DNA from: Companilactobacillus kimchiensis
GTDB lineage: Bacteria > Bacillota > Bacilli > Lactobacillales > Lactobacillaceae
Assembly: GCF_001438805.1 (NCBI RefSeq)
Contig: NZ_JQCF01000006.1
Coordinates: 1-64,000 of the forward strand
Reading direction: 5' to 3'
DNA: 64,000 nt
Under the pieces are notes generated by a model. That model ran no database searches. It was given only the letters and a program-made list of their open reading frames with translations, and was not told where the DNA came from. How positions within the stretch are numbered: position 1 is the first letter of the stretch; every line of letters begins with the position of its first letter. The position numbers and the translations under genes are program-made. Of the stretch, positions 28,253-37,187 are shown one piece after another.

Positions 28253-30145
28253 TTAATCTTCTTTCTTAATACGTGTAACTTTCAACAAAGTGCCAAAAGC
28301 TAACATAATCAAGCCCATGATTGTAGCCAATACACCGGTCGTTGCTCCGGTTTGTGGCAAAGTATTACCATTATTTGTTGAACTACTATTTGATGTTTGT
28401 GATTCATCTTTATTATTACCAACAGCGCTTGATAACAATCCTTCATCTAAATTATTGTTGCTTTCGGGATTAGTACCCTCAGAACCGCCGTGAATAATTG
28501 TATCGCCCTCGTTACCAGTGTTTCCATCAGTAGTGACGTCGTCGTCTTCATCTTCATCACCCTTATTAGGTTCCTCAGTATTGTTGTCTTCGTCACCTTT
28601 ACCAGGTTCTTCAGTGTCGTTGTCTTCGTCACCTTTACCAGGTTCTTCAGTATCGTTATCTTCGTCACCCTTACCAGGTTCTTCAGTATTATCTTCCTCT
28701 TCCTTATCAGGTTCACTAGGATCAACTAATTCACCAGTATCAGGATCAATATCTTCTTCTGTTTCTTCTTCATCAGGTTTTTCGATATTACTACCATCGT
28801 TTTCGTCATCTTTGTCTTCGATCCATTCATCAGGTATTTCCCCGGGAATGGTAATTGGCTTTTCAAACTCAGTTTCAACGTTACTGTCGTCTTGAAGATC
28901 CCAACGGTGACTTTCAGCATTAACATAAACTTTATTAGCGGCAATATTACCATCTAAGTTAGCATTGATATCTACTTCAGCTTTAGGAGCCAAAACGCTA
29001 CCTTGGAATGGGCGTTGGATATCAACTTTACCATTATAAAGTTTATCACTGGCTGTACTGTCATAGAAATTCCACAAAACATGGTTATCATCAAAATATT
29101 CAGTTTCTTTATTAGGACGTTCCACATGATTTCCAACTGATCCGTCATTATAAATCAATTTGATCTGTGAATTTACCGTATATGGATCTTGTCCTTGAGT
29201 ATCAACATTGAGAATGATGTTAGTTCCACCAGCATCCTTTGAAAGACCATAAATTGTTAAAGGAGTATTTTCACTGAGAACGCTGGAATCCAAATCGATC
29301 ACAATTTGGTTATTTTCATTAGGTTCATATTGTTGAAGGTTAATTACCCGTTGATTCTTATCTGGAAATTCATCATTAGTTACTTTGATTTGAGCATGAG
29401 TACCTGAAAGATTTTGTGATTTTTGACTCAAAAATCCATCTAAATAATTTTCAACATCAATATATTGACCATTTTTATCTTGGTAAATTTCTTGACCCCT
29501 GATGTGATCTAAATTAATAGTGTTGATATTAGGACGGTCGGGATTAGAAATATCGATTGTATTATCACTACCAAAAATAACTTTGTTATCTCTAGTTTCG
29601 CCACTAGTTACAAAGGAACTATTAGCCAAATTATGTGGATGTTGAATATATGAAATATCCTTTTCCACGATTCCTTCGTGAACATTGGTTCCAAAATTAA
29701 CGTTACCATAAAAATTATTAACAGCTACATTCCCGTTTGTATGGGTATTCAAATGTGCTTCGTTAGCAAATATATGGAAGTTCGATGCATAACCTAATTG
29801 GTTAGTCGACTCATTTGAATAATCATCACTGACATGACCACCATCCGGAATAGCATCGTTGACTGTTTGTGTAGCCGCAGTAGATTGAGTAGTAGTAGCG
29901 GCACTAGCAGCTTGTGGTTGTGTAGCTGCTGGTTGTGCAACTGGTTGTTCAGTCGTTGAATCGACTGTTGTTGCAGCTTGTGTAGCCGCATTTAGACCAT
30001 TATTAACTGTACTTGTATTAGTCGTCGTTGTACTACCATCTGTTGTTGTATCAGCATGCACAGTTGTTGCACTCATTCCCATTAAAACTGCTGCACTAAC
30101 AGCAACGCATGATAAAGCCCATTCTTTTCCCTTTTTCATTAACAT
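28253..30145 (-). CDS. LPxTG-anchored surface protein, choice-of-anchor A domain
   Basis: The 630-residue precursor begins with a KxGKxW-like signal peptide (MKKGKEWALS) and cleavage near VHADT, then a Thr/Ala/Gln-rich region to about 100. The central domain (about 105-400) ends with GSVLAPKAEVDINANLDGNI, typical of choice-of-anchor A / collagen-binding-like surface domains. An acidic stretch with four near-identical 12-residue repeats (EEPGKGDEDNDT) follows. It ends with sortase signal LPQTG (596-600), a hydrophobic helix and a basic tail. It is probably an adhesin; the ligand is unknown. GAGGGAG lies upstream. Confidence 0.88.
   Translation of the reverse strand: MLMKKGKEWALSCVAVSAAVLMGMSATTVHADTTTDGSTTTTNTSTVNNGLNAATQAATTVDSTTEQPVAQPAATQPQAASAATTTQSTAATQTVNDAIPDGGHVSDDYSNESTNQLGYASNFHIFANEAHLNTHTNGNVAVNNFYGNVNFGTNVHEGIVEKDISYIQHPHNLANSSFVTSGETRDNKVIFGSDNTIDISNPDRPNINTINLDHIRGQEIYQDKNGQYIDVENYLDGFLSQKSQNLSGTHAQIKVTNDEFPDKNQRVINLQQYEPNENNQIVIDLDSSVLSENTPLTIYGLSKDAGGTNIILNVDTQGQDPYTVNSQIKLIYNDGSVGNHVERPNKETEYFDDNHVLWNFYDSTASDKLYNGKVDIQRPFQGSVLAPKAEVDINANLDGNIAANKVYVNAESHRWDLQDDSNVETEFEKPITIPGEIPDEWIEDKDDENDGSNIEKPDEEETEEDIDPDTGELVDPSEPDKEEEDNTEEPGKGDEDNDTEEPGKGDEDNDTEEPGKGDEDNNTEEPNKGDEDEDDDVTTDGNTGNEGDTIIHGGSEGTNPESNNNLDEGLLSSAVGNNKDESQTSNSSSTNNGNTLPQTGATTGVLATIMGLIMLAFGTLLKVTRIKKED
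28551..28690 (-). repeat. 36-bp tandem repeat inside the LPxTG gene
   Basis: Four successive 36-bp units encode EEPGKGDEDNDT-type repeats with mostly synonymous differences. Such an array can change copy number by slippage or recombination and so vary stalk length. The opposite strand has long Ser/Pro-rich reading frames here that are only shadows of the repeat. Confidence 0.85.
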
Positions 30146-30202
30146 AATTAACTAAATCTCCCTCATAGAATTTAGAATAATTATTATCAAAGTATTGGAT
30201 TG

Positions 30203-30231
30203 GTAATAATTTTATTTATGAAAATTATTAC
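30203..30231. promoter_or_regulatory. Hairpin between the DHA1 MFS gene and the LPxTG gene
   Basis: Perfect 11-bp arms GTAATAATTTT/AAAATTATTAC with a 7-base loop. It lacks a clear T-run, so it may be a weak terminator of the MFS gene or a protein-binding site upstream of the LPxTG gene. Confidence 0.4.
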
Positions 30232-30248
30232 TCTATCTAAAATCATTG

Positions 30249-31427
30249 TCAAATAGCGCTTTGATTTAATTTATATGCCATGATAACCGCTGCTACCAGT
30301 GCTATTGCCGCGCAAATAGTTATTCCTACAAAACCAATTTCATTGTAAAAGATGGCTCCGAAACTCGATCCTAATGTCAGGCCTAAATATAAAAAGGAAC
30401 TATTAAAAGACATCACAGTTGAACGATTTTTAGGAATTATATTCACAATATATGTTGTTAACGCGGTGACTCCTAATCCTTGTGCCAAAGCTAGCAAAAC
30501 TAACAAGAATATTATCATCGTCAGTTTGCCACTAAAAATTGCTAATCCTACTAAGGATAAAACTGACCCTAATCCATGAATAATGACACTCTTGATTGCA
30601 CCAATTTTTGACAATAGATAACCACCAAAAAAACTTGCGATAAAATTACTCAAACCATAGGCGATAAAAGCCTTACCAGTTTGAGCAGTATTCAAATGAA
30701 ATGTTTGTGCTAAAAAAGTTCCTAAAAAGGTATAAAACATATAAAAGCCAAACATCCAAATTAGATTGATCAAAAGTACCGGCACTGCTTTTTTAGTCGT
30801 GAAGAGAATTTTAAAACTATCGAAATACTTTAAAGATGCCGTTTTATCAGGATATGTATTCGGAACTACCATTAATAAAATCAAAAAAGCCACTAAAGCC
30901 AAACCACCTGAACTCCAAAAAGCCATATGCCAATTAGTTAATTGCGATAAAATTGTCCCCAATGGTACACCGATTGCAATTGAAAGCGATAAAGCTGACA
31001 TCGTAATACCCATGACCAAATTTAACTTTTTGTCGGCAAAATAATTACCAATGGTTGCCCAAACATTGGGCATTGTTAAGGCTGCTCCTAAACCTGCAAT
31101 AGCTCGAAAAATATAAAATAACATAATATCATTGGCAATAGCACAGAGAAAGCTGCCAACTAGGAAAACAATCATTCCAATAATCAATAAATACTTTTTA
31201 TTATATTTATCACCTAAGGGACCAAAAAATGGTGAGCCTACTGCATAACACACAGCATATATCGTTACCGCCAGAGCAGTCTGACCAATCGAAGTATTAA
31301 AGTCATGACTAATAATTGGTAATAGTGGCGAAATGATAAATGAATCTGCACCAATAACGAAGACAATTAAAAACAGGCCGATTATCATAACTACTTCTTG
31401 AAACTTAAATATAACCCTTGCTGTCAT
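30249..31427 (-). CDS. DHA1-type MFS transporter
   Basis: This protein of about 392 residues has 12 predicted helices. Motif A appears as GPLGDKYNKKYLL between helices 2 and 3, and FRAIAGLGAALTMPNVWATI is motif B. It resembles AraJ/sugar- or drug-efflux members; the substrate is unknown. It is divergent from an HxlR regulator gene, with a shared 160-bp region holding a clear dyad, so control by that regulator is likely. The ATG at 31427 is chosen; an in-frame GTG lies 9 bp upstream. Confidence 0.86.
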   Translation of the reverse strand: MTARVIFKFQEVVMIIGLFLIVFVIGADSFIISPLLPIISHDFNTSIGQTALAVTIYAVCYAVGSPFFGPLGDKYNKKYLLIIGMIVFLVGSFLCAIANDIMLFYIFRAIAGLGAALTMPNVWATIGNYFADKKLNLVMGITMSALSLSIAIGVPLGTILSQLTNWHMAFWSSGGLALVAFLILLMVVPNTYPDKTASLKYFDSFKILFTTKKAVPVLLINLIWMFGFYMFYTFLGTFLAQTFHLNTAQTGKAFIAYGLSNFIASFFGGYLLSKIGAIKSVIIHGLGSVLSLVGLAIFSGKLTMIIFLLVLLALAQGLGVTALTTYIVNIIPKNRSTVMSFNSSFLYLGLTLGSSFGAIFYNEIGFVGITICAAIALVAAVIMAYKLNQSAI

Positions 31428-31506
31428 AGCAATCACATCTTTCTATCCTCAACCCTCTATTCGAAATATAAATCCTCAAATAAAAAAGTACAAGACGAGA
31501 AATAAA

Positions 31507-31521
31507 TGATACTTAGTATCA
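31507..31521. promoter_or_regulatory. Probable HxlR operator
   Basis: TGATACT-T-AGTATCA is a perfect 7-bp dyad in the shared region between the HxlR gene and the MFS gene. It contains TACT/AGTA half sites like those known for YodB/HypR-type HxlR regulators. Binding here is inference. Confidence 0.55.
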
Positions 31522-31593
31522 AATAATTCCCGTATTGCACTTTTCGATTTATGATAAAAACAATTATAACTAGACTGGATTGGAGCGTTATTT

Positions 31594-31965
31594 ATGACTG
31601 CCTTAGAAATGAGTACTAGACATGGTGAAACCTGTCCATTAGATACAACATTAAACATTTTAAATGGTAAATGGAAGTCGATCATTCTCTGCCGTTTGAT
31701 GAATCATGAACTACGATACAGTGAATTATTACGCTCATTACCCGGTTGTACAAGACGTATGCTTTCTTTACAATTGCTTCAATTGGAACATGATCAAATC
31801 ATCAAAAAGGAAATTGATTCTAGTTTTATTCCCATCAAAACCAGTTACCATTTAACCGAGCTTGGACAATCATTGGTACCAATCATTCAAGCCATGGATA
31901 ATTGGGGCGCAAACTACATTAAAACTTTGAACAAAAAAAAATCATCTAACGCAATTGTCAGATGA
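31594..31965 (+). CDS. HxlR family transcriptional regulator
   Basis: This is a 123-residue winged-helix regulator with the HxlR hallmark CPLDTTLNILNGKWKSIIL (15-33), whose first Cys (Cys15) is the redox- or electrophile-sensing residue in characterised members. The recognition helix region is RYSELLRSLPGCTRRMLSLQ. It is divergent from the MFS gene and most likely controls it in response to reactive electrophiles, disulphide stress or a related signal. Only 40 bp separate its end from the convergent DegV gene. Confidence 0.88.
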   Translation: MTALEMSTRHGETCPLDTTLNILNGKWKSIILCRLMNHELRYSELLRSLPGCTRRMLSLQLLQLEHDQIIKKEIDSSFIPIKTSYHLTELGQSLVPIIQAMDNWGANYIKTLNKKKSSNAIVR

Positions 31966-32004
31966 ATTTTATTATTTCCGAATAATATATTGGGATAATT
32001 AGCC

Positions 32005-32874
32005 TTAATAGCGCGCTTGGGCTCCCATAGCAAATACAGCCACACATCCGAATCCAGTATGACTAGAAATGGTCATCCCAATTGGATAAATTTGAATATC
32101 TGCTTCACTAACTTTTTCAATAATATGTTCTTTAACAATTTCAGCGGCAGCGTAATCACCACTTGTTGTAATAATAATTGGTTGATCTTCATCATCTTTG
32201 ATAGCTTCAATTATTTTATCTGCAATTTCAATCAATGACTTCTTACGAGTCCGAGTTTTGGCAACCATTTGTAGTTTTCCATTACCATCAATGTCCAAAA
32301 TTGGTTTCACTTTCAAAAGTGTTCCTAGAGCAGCCGAAGTTCTTGAAATTCGACCCCCATGATACAAATAATTTAAATTATCAACAGTGAACCATGATTG
32401 CAAACGCATTTTGTTCTTATCAAACCAGTCAACAAATTCATCTAAACTAGCACCAGATTTTTGTAATCTAATGGCGGAAAGAACCATCTGACCTTCACCA
32501 CCACTAGCTGCCAAAGTGTCCACAATGCGAATATCCGCATCAGGATAAGTTTCTAACAACATCTCTTTAGCCTGATTAGCACTAGACATTGAACCACTCA
32601 AGCCACCAGAAAAGCCAACATAGACAATTGGAGTTTTAGCTTCAACGTAAGGTTTGAAAAATTCAAAATATTCACCAACATTAACTTGCGTCGTTGTCGG
32701 TAAAGCACCCTCTTGAATCTGCTTATAAAATTCATTGATGTCATAACTTTTCCCAAAATCATTAATTAAATCCTTGTCACCCATTTTTACGTGGAAACTG
32801 ATAGCATCAACATCGCTCGCTTGCAAAGTCGAGAGAGGCAAATCACATTCTGAATCAGTCAATATTTGATACAT
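32005..32874 (-). CDS. DegV family fatty-acid-binding protein
   Basis: DegV proteins bind a fatty acid; the FakB branch presents it to the kinase FakA. The 289-residue protein has the N-terminal ILTDSECDLP motif (4-13), PTTTQVNVGEY (about 59-69), the FSGGLSGS segment and VDNLNYLYHGGRIS (about 163-176), all family features. A strong TTAGGAGGTGG site precedes the ATG. It stands alone and no fakA-like gene is nearby, so whether it feeds that pathway is not shown. Confidence 0.9.
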   Translation of the reverse strand: MYQILTDSECDLPLSTLQASDVDAISFHVKMGDKDLINDFGKSYDINEFYKQIQEGALPTTTQVNVGEYFEFFKPYVEAKTPIVYVGFSGGLSGSMSSANQAKEMLLETYPDADIRIVDTLAASGGEGQMVLSAIRLQKSGASLDEFVDWFDKNKMRLQSWFTVDNLNYLYHGGRISRTSAALGTLLKVKPILDIDGNGKLQMVAKTRTRKKSLIEIADKIIEAIKDDEDQPIIITTSGDYAAAEIVKEHIIEKVSEADIQIYPIGMTISSHTGFGCVAVFAMGAQARY

Positions 32875-33048
32875 TCTTCCACCTCCTAAATTAACTTATG
32901 ATTATCAAGTATATACTATATTAAATTATAGTCACCGACTAATAATACCATTTATTTTAATTGTGTATTTTGAGGGGCAAAGTGATTCATACAAACTATC
33001 CTAAAAAACATTTTGTATTTCTATGATTTGTTTTAATTTTCGGTAAAT

Positions 33049-33096
33049 AAAAAATGGTTTCCAAATGCCAACTTATAAGCATTCAAAACCATTTTA
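33049..33096 (-). terminator. Terminator downstream of tRNA-Thr
   Basis: AAAATGGTTT and AAACCATTTT arms (about 33051-33060 and 33086-33095) enclose a loop with further pairing, followed by T6 on the minus strand. The other sequence between here and the DegV start (32875-33048) shows no gene. Confidence 0.75.
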
Positions 33097-33120
33097 AATT
33101 TAATTGTAAACTCTTGGATA

Positions 33121-33194
33121 AGCCGTCTATCGGATTTGAACCGACGACCCCCACCTTACCATGGTGATGCTCTACCTATCTGAGCTAAGACGGC
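33121..33194 (-). tRNA. tRNA-Thr (anticodon GGT)
   Basis: On the minus strand a full cloverleaf can be drawn: acceptor GCCGTCT/AGACGGC, D-arm GCTC/GAGC, anticodon stem TCACC/GGTGG with loop ATGGTAA (anticodon GGT), and T-arm GTCGG-TTCAAAT-CCGAT. The discriminator base is U and CCA is not encoded. It reads ACC and ACU threonine codons. Confidence 0.96.
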
Positions 33195-33246
33195 AAGACA
33201 CTTTCTACATTTTAGCAAATTTATTACCTGTAGAAAATGCTTTTAA

Positions 33247-33768
33247 TTAAAATGCTTCAATTAATTCGGAAATCCCTGTGGCAAAGAAGAAAAATGCCAA
33301 CATGAAGACGATAAAGCTACCTGCCAAAACTGGATTAAATAATAAGATGAACGCAAATAACAAATTCAAACATGCTAAGATCACGATCAAGATATAATAC
33401 TTTTTACCAAAGAAGTGATAAAAACGTGATGTAAAGATTTGAAAAACAGCATCCAATAAGAACCAGATGGCAAACATATAAATGACTACTGCCACTCCCA
33501 CATGCACGTGTGATACAAAAATTATACCGATAATAATATTTACAATGGCTGTAAAAATCGTCCAGCCACTTCGAACTCCCAAAAACTTAGTCATTTGTGA
33601 TCCGAACCACAGTTGATAGACACCTCGCAAAATAACAAAGATTCCAAAAACGATGGCAATGGTTGATAAACTCTTTAATGGATACCAAAGAACTAAATAA
33701 CCAGCATATAGAGATATTAATCCAATAATAAATCCAAACCAGTCAAAACGACGTTTTGGTTCGCTCAT
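33247..33768 (-). CDS. HdeD-like / DUF308 membrane protein
   Basis: This 173-residue protein has six predicted membrane helices in three repeated hairpins, as in HdeD of E. coli, which is linked to acid resistance. The segment IVFGIFVILRGVYQLW is characteristic of the DUF308 repeat. The ATG at 33768 (MSEPKRRFDWFG) with GAGGGAGGG upstream is preferred over an upstream extension. It is divergent from the DtxR-type regulator gene. A direct role in acid stress here is inference. Confidence 0.8.
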   Translation of the reverse strand: MSEPKRRFDWFGFIIGLISLYAGYLVLWYPLKSLSTIAIVFGIFVILRGVYQLWFGSQMTKFLGVRSGWTIFTAIVNIIIGIIFVSHVHVGVAVVIYMFAIWFLLDAVFQIFTSRFYHFFGKKYYILIVILACLNLLFAFILLFNPVLAGSFIVFMLAFFFFATGISELIEAF

Positions 33769-33853
33769 AAAAATCCCTCCCTCTCTTATATAAGCTCTGA
33801 ATAGTATCAAAGCCTTGCTATTCCCTCACTCAAAATCATTTTAACATTATGGC

Positions 33854-33906
33854 TTATCAAAGTTGAATGATATGCGCTATAATAGAATGGCTAATAATAT
33901 TATTAG
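33854..33906 (+). promoter_or_regulatory. Promoter and palindromic operator of the DtxR-type regulator
   Basis: TTATCA (33854-33859), an 18-base spacer and TATAAT (33878-33883) form a promoter. A perfect 16-bp palindrome CTAATAATATTATTAG (33891-33906) follows at about the transcription start, 21 bp before the start codon. The position suggests self-repression by the metal-bound regulator. Confidence 0.6.
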
Positions 33907-33927
33907 GCTAAACGAAAGGTAGCAAAA

Positions 33928-34578
33928 TTGTCCCCTAACAAAGAAAATTATCTTAAAACGATTTATGAATTGAATTATGATTTTACAAAAATAACTAATA
34001 AACGTATTTCTGAGATCATGAATGTTTCCGCTCCGTCGGTTACTGAAATGTTGAATGCGTTGGCCAGTGAAGGATATTTAACTCACTCTCCTTACAATAA
34101 GATCGTGTTGACCCCTAAAGGAAACAAGGTTTCCGAAAAATTGGTCCGTACTCATCGTTTGTGGGAAGTATTTTTGCATGAGAACCTTAAATATCCAGTC
34201 GACAATGTGCATCATAACGCTGATGCCCTAGAACACTCATCTGATGACGATTTAGTTGATCACTTGAATGATTTCCTAGGTCACCCACAACGTTGCCCAC
34301 ATGGTGGTATTATCCCTGGAAACGGTCAAGGTGAAACTGACGCGGATGATAAATTACTCAGTATGATTCCTGATGGTGCCAGAGTTCAAATTGTACGTGT
34401 TTCTGATAATTATGACTTCCTTCAATATTTTGGAAGTTTGAATCTTGAAATTGATGACATTATTGAAGTTGTCAAACATGAAAAGTTTGATAATTCCTTA
34501 GTTGTAACCAAAGATGATGGAACAAAGATTACTATTGGTGCCAAGGCCATTGATTATATCTTCGTCGAAAATAGATAA
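33928..34578 (+). CDS. DtxR/MntR family metal-dependent regulator
   Basis: This 216-residue protein has an N-terminal winged helix with SAPSVTEMLNALASEGYL, a dimerisation/metal domain containing HRLWEVFLHE, HHNADALEHSSDD and CPHGGIIPG (metal ligands His, Glu, Cys), and a C-terminal SH3/FeoA-like domain (about 145-216). The ligand set fits either Mn or Fe sensing; MntR-like is a guess. The start is TTG after AAAGG. No metal transporter gene is adjacent, so targets lie elsewhere apart from its own palindrome. Confidence 0.86.
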   Translation: MSPNKENYLKTIYELNYDFTKITNKRISEIMNVSAPSVTEMLNALASEGYLTHSPYNKIVLTPKGNKVSEKLVRTHRLWEVFLHENLKYPVDNVHHNADALEHSSDDDLVDHLNDFLGHPQRCPHGGIIPGNGQGETDADDKLLSMIPDGARVQIVRVSDNYDFLQYFGSLNLEIDDIIEVVKHEKFDNSLVVTKDDGTKITIGAKAIDYIFVENR

Positions 34579-34650
34579 TTAGTTTCATATTGTATTTGTT
34601 GGTTTCAGTTCTAGTGATAGGACCAACTATTTAACTAATGATCTTAAGAA

Positions 34651-34702
34651 TATACAAAAATATCCCGTCAATTCAAATCTGAATTGACGGGATATTTTGT
34701 TT
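34651..34702. terminator. Bidirectional terminator
   Basis: A perfect 18-bp inverted repeat (34658-34675 with 34680-34697) with loop AATC has A/T runs on both sides. It separates the convergent DtxR-type and DUF975 genes. Confidence 0.9.
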
Positions 34703-34734
34703 AAACGAAAAACTGTATTTACTATACGTTAATA

Positions 34735-35538
34735 TTATGCTGCTTGATTCTTTTGATTATTTTCCAAAACCTTTTGATAAAAGACCGCCATCACTAATTG
34801 TTCATAAGGTTGTAACCAAATCGATAACAATTCATGGGTGAAAGCATTCAAAATTTCCCAAAAGAAAAATTCCAAACAGAGTGAAAAGTAAGTCCACTTG
34901 TAACCACGCATCAAGACTGAACTACGGCTAAAGCTTGAAAAAGCCATACGCAACGTCCACTTTCCTTGATTCTCAACGTCATCTTTAAAAACTAGAAAGA
35001 CTTGCGAGAAAATCAGAAAGAACCAGATTCCTGGAATGATATATAACATAAACCCAGCTTCCAAGAAGAGTCCAAACAATGCCGTAATAAATAACATTGG
35101 GAAAAAGTATTTACCTGAAAAAGCTCGAAAAACATCCCTCAAAGCATTAATCTGATAGTCCGGTTGACGCAATTTATCAATCAAAGTGTAAGCAACACCA
35201 ACACAGATCATAATAAAGAAAAACATAAAGGCATAAACAGCCACACTGGTTTGTGGCGTTAAAGTCAACATGTACTTATCTAAAGTACTAGGGTCATTAG
35301 CCATATTGGTTGAAATTTCAGCCAAACGTCGGCTGGCCTGTTCTGGATCGGCCAAATTAACATGTAAATTGGCCATCCAACTGGTATAGATTTTTAGTCC
35401 AAAATATACTGCCAAGAATCTCAATAGAATTGGAATTACGTTAAGGGAAATATTTCCTTTAATATCTTTTCTAAAAGCCTGATGGGCCTCTCGTCTAATT
35501 TCCAAGGCAGATATTCGATTATAGTTAGCGTTATTCAT
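34735..35538 (-). CDS. DUF975 family integral membrane protein
   Basis: This 267-residue protein has about six membrane helices and the family pattern: a cytoplasmic N-terminus ALEIRREAHQAFRKDIKGN, then helices with the GFMLYIIPGIWFFLIFSQV segment. DUF975 proteins are common in Firmicutes and of unknown function. The ATG at 35538 follows GAGGG by six bases. It lies after the PadR-HAAS-DUF4097 cluster on the same strand, about 60 bp downstream of it, and may be transcribed with it. Confidence 0.82.
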   Translation of the reverse strand: MNNANYNRISALEIRREAHQAFRKDIKGNISLNVIPILLRFLAVYFGLKIYTSWMANLHVNLADPEQASRRLAEISTNMANDPSTLDKYMLTLTPQTSVAVYAFMFFFIMICVGVAYTLIDKLRQPDYQINALRDVFRAFSGKYFFPMLFITALFGLFLEAGFMLYIIPGIWFFLIFSQVFLVFKDDVENQGKWTLRMAFSSFSRSSVLMRGYKWTYFSLCLEFFFWEILNAFTHELLSIWLQPYEQLVMAVFYQKVLENNQKNQAA

Positions 35539-35596
35539 CAATATCCCTCACAATTGCAATAACGCCATTATAACAAAGATAGTTATAACAACCTAA

Positions 35597-36532
35597 TTAC
35601 TTAATAGTTATTGAACTCTTCGTTGCTTTGACATCTAACAGGTTAGTCGCGTCGGTTCTGTCCTGATAATTATTCCCATAACTCTTATCAAAATATCGGA
35701 CAATCCCCTTTTCAGTTGTTAGGTCTAAACCATCAACAGTCAAAGAATTTCCAGTAAAACGCCCCCCGGTCAATAAGCGGAATTTATTCTGATTCATCAG
35801 TGTCGTTTTAGTTAAACTAACTTTACTGTGATTCGCCAAAGACTTAATAGAATCAAGATTAGACTGTTTAATGTTTAAGGAAGATTCATCCAAATTGATA
35901 TTAGAGTTAGTAATCGTACTACTGTCAGCCTTGATAATTGAATCAGCACTAGCTATCAAAGTCATATTGCTGATTTTAGAATTATTCATTCCCAAAGTAT
36001 CGTTATACAAATTAATTTTATCCAGGTTATGCACCGTTACATCATTCAAATACAGGCTAGAGTCATAGTCCATATCGTTAGGTGTTTTCACCAAATGATC
36101 AATCGTTACATCATTAATACGCATCGTTCCATCAGCCAAACGAACGTTAACATTATTCAAAGCTTTATTCATAGGAATAGTAACGGTGATCTGAGTTCTG
36201 CCTAAAACATTAACTCCAATTTTATCATTCTTTTGTTCTCCACCAGAAATGGTTAATGTTCCGTCTTTCACTTTATAAGTTGGAACCTGTGATTTATCTC
36301 CATCAACATGAATCTTATAACGGTCTCCTAATTTAAGATTGACGTTTGTGTCTCGACCTTCAATGTAAATATTATTAAAGTTTGATAAAGGATATGTTTC
36401 GTCCATTTTTTGGGCCACCTTGAAACCATGGTCCCAAATAACTGATCTATTGCCACCCATTACAAAACCTCCAAGGAGCAATATACCACCGACTATTAGC
36501 AGGTAAAAACCTGTTACAAAATACTTACGCAT
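35597..36532 (-). CDS. DUF4097 family membrane-anchored beta-helix protein
   Basis: One N-terminal membrane helix (about 5-26) is followed by a surface-exposed beta-solenoid (about 45-311) rich in Asn, Asp and Ser, with repeated strands such as NNIYIEGRDTNVNLK and NSKISNMTLIASAD. Relatives include LiaX-like and YvlB-like envelope-stress proteins. It is the third gene of a unit with PadR and a HAAS-domain protein; its start overlaps the previous gene by 8 bp. It probably acts in sensing or stabilising the cell envelope. Confidence 0.84.
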   Translation of the reverse strand: MRKYFVTGFYLLIVGGILLLGGFVMGGNRSVIWDHGFKVAQKMDETYPLSNFNNIYIEGRDTNVNLKLGDRYKIHVDGDKSQVPTYKVKDGTLTISGGEQKNDKIGVNVLGRTQITVTIPMNKALNNVNVRLADGTMRINDVTIDHLVKTPNDMDYDSSLYLNDVTVHNLDKINLYNDTLGMNNSKISNMTLIASADSIIKADSSTITNSNINLDESSLNIKQSNLDSIKSLANHSKVSLTKTTLMNQNKFRLLTGGRFTGNSLTVDGLDLTTEKGIVRYFDKSYGNNYQDRTDATNLLDVKATKSSITIK

Positions 36533-37187
36533 TTTCTTTATCCCCCTTCATTGGTGTTTTCCTACCGTGCAATAATTTTTTACCTAACCAACGGAAGAAA
36601 ATCACAATCACACTGAAGAACCATTTAAATAACGCAAAGATGACCGGAATCAAGAAGAAGTCCACTCCTAGGATTAAGAGTCCAGCTCCAACATAAAATA
36701 ATGTAGTTCCGAACGAACTAAAGATAACTGACAATCCTACAAAAATAGCCCCAATTCCACCAACTACTGACATTGCCACTAGGAATAGGAATAAAAGAAT
36801 AAAGAAGATTCCTAAACCAATTACCAAAGCTAACATCAGGATAATAATTAAAGCAATTGGAATTGCAATAGGTGAAGCCATCAAAGCTAATAAAACCAAA
36901 CCAATCATTCCTAAATTCTTTTTGAAACGTTCATTGCTGGTAGTTTGACCATTATTAACATTTTGATAATTTTCCTCCGACATTTTAATAGAATAATCAG
37001 CCAGAACTTTTCTAGCTAAATGCTTTGGTGTACCCAATTCATTAATAATGGTATCTGAAGTTGTCAGATTAGCGTCAATAATATATTCACGATAGAATTC
37101 AACAACCTCTTGTTGTTCTTTTGCACTTAATTGATGTAAATAGATTTCAAACTCGTCAATATAAGAATCACTTGCTTTATTCTTCAT
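36525..37187 (-). CDS. DUF1700/HAAS domain membrane protein
   Basis: The N-terminus (about 1-75) is a HAAS-type alpha-helical domain (IDEFEIYLHQLSAKEQQEVV and NELGTPKHLARKV). It is followed by about four hydrophobic segments rich in Ile, Leu and Gly and a basic tail. Such proteins are nearly always encoded next to PadR regulators and DUF4097 proteins, as here; the HAAS domain is thought to interact with PadR. The ATG at 37187 overlaps the PadR gene by 11 bp. Confidence 0.84.
   Translation of the reverse strand: MKNKASDSYIDEFEIYLHQLSAKEQQEVVEFYREYIIDANLTTSDTIINELGTPKHLARKVLADYSIKMSEENYQNVNNGQTTSNERFKKNLGMIGLVLLALMASPIAIPIALIIILMLALVIGLGIFFILLFLFLVAMSVVGGIGAIFVGLSVIFSSFGTTLFYVGAGLLILGVDFFLIPVIFALFKWFFSVIVIFFRWLGKKLLHGRKTPMKGDKENA

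Noticed and set aside
28490-28895. Long plus-strand reading frames rich in Ser, Pro and Leu opposite the LPxTG gene.
   Set aside because: They are antisense shadows of the 36-bp repeats encoding EEPGKGDEDNDT; no ribosome binding site and unnatural composition.
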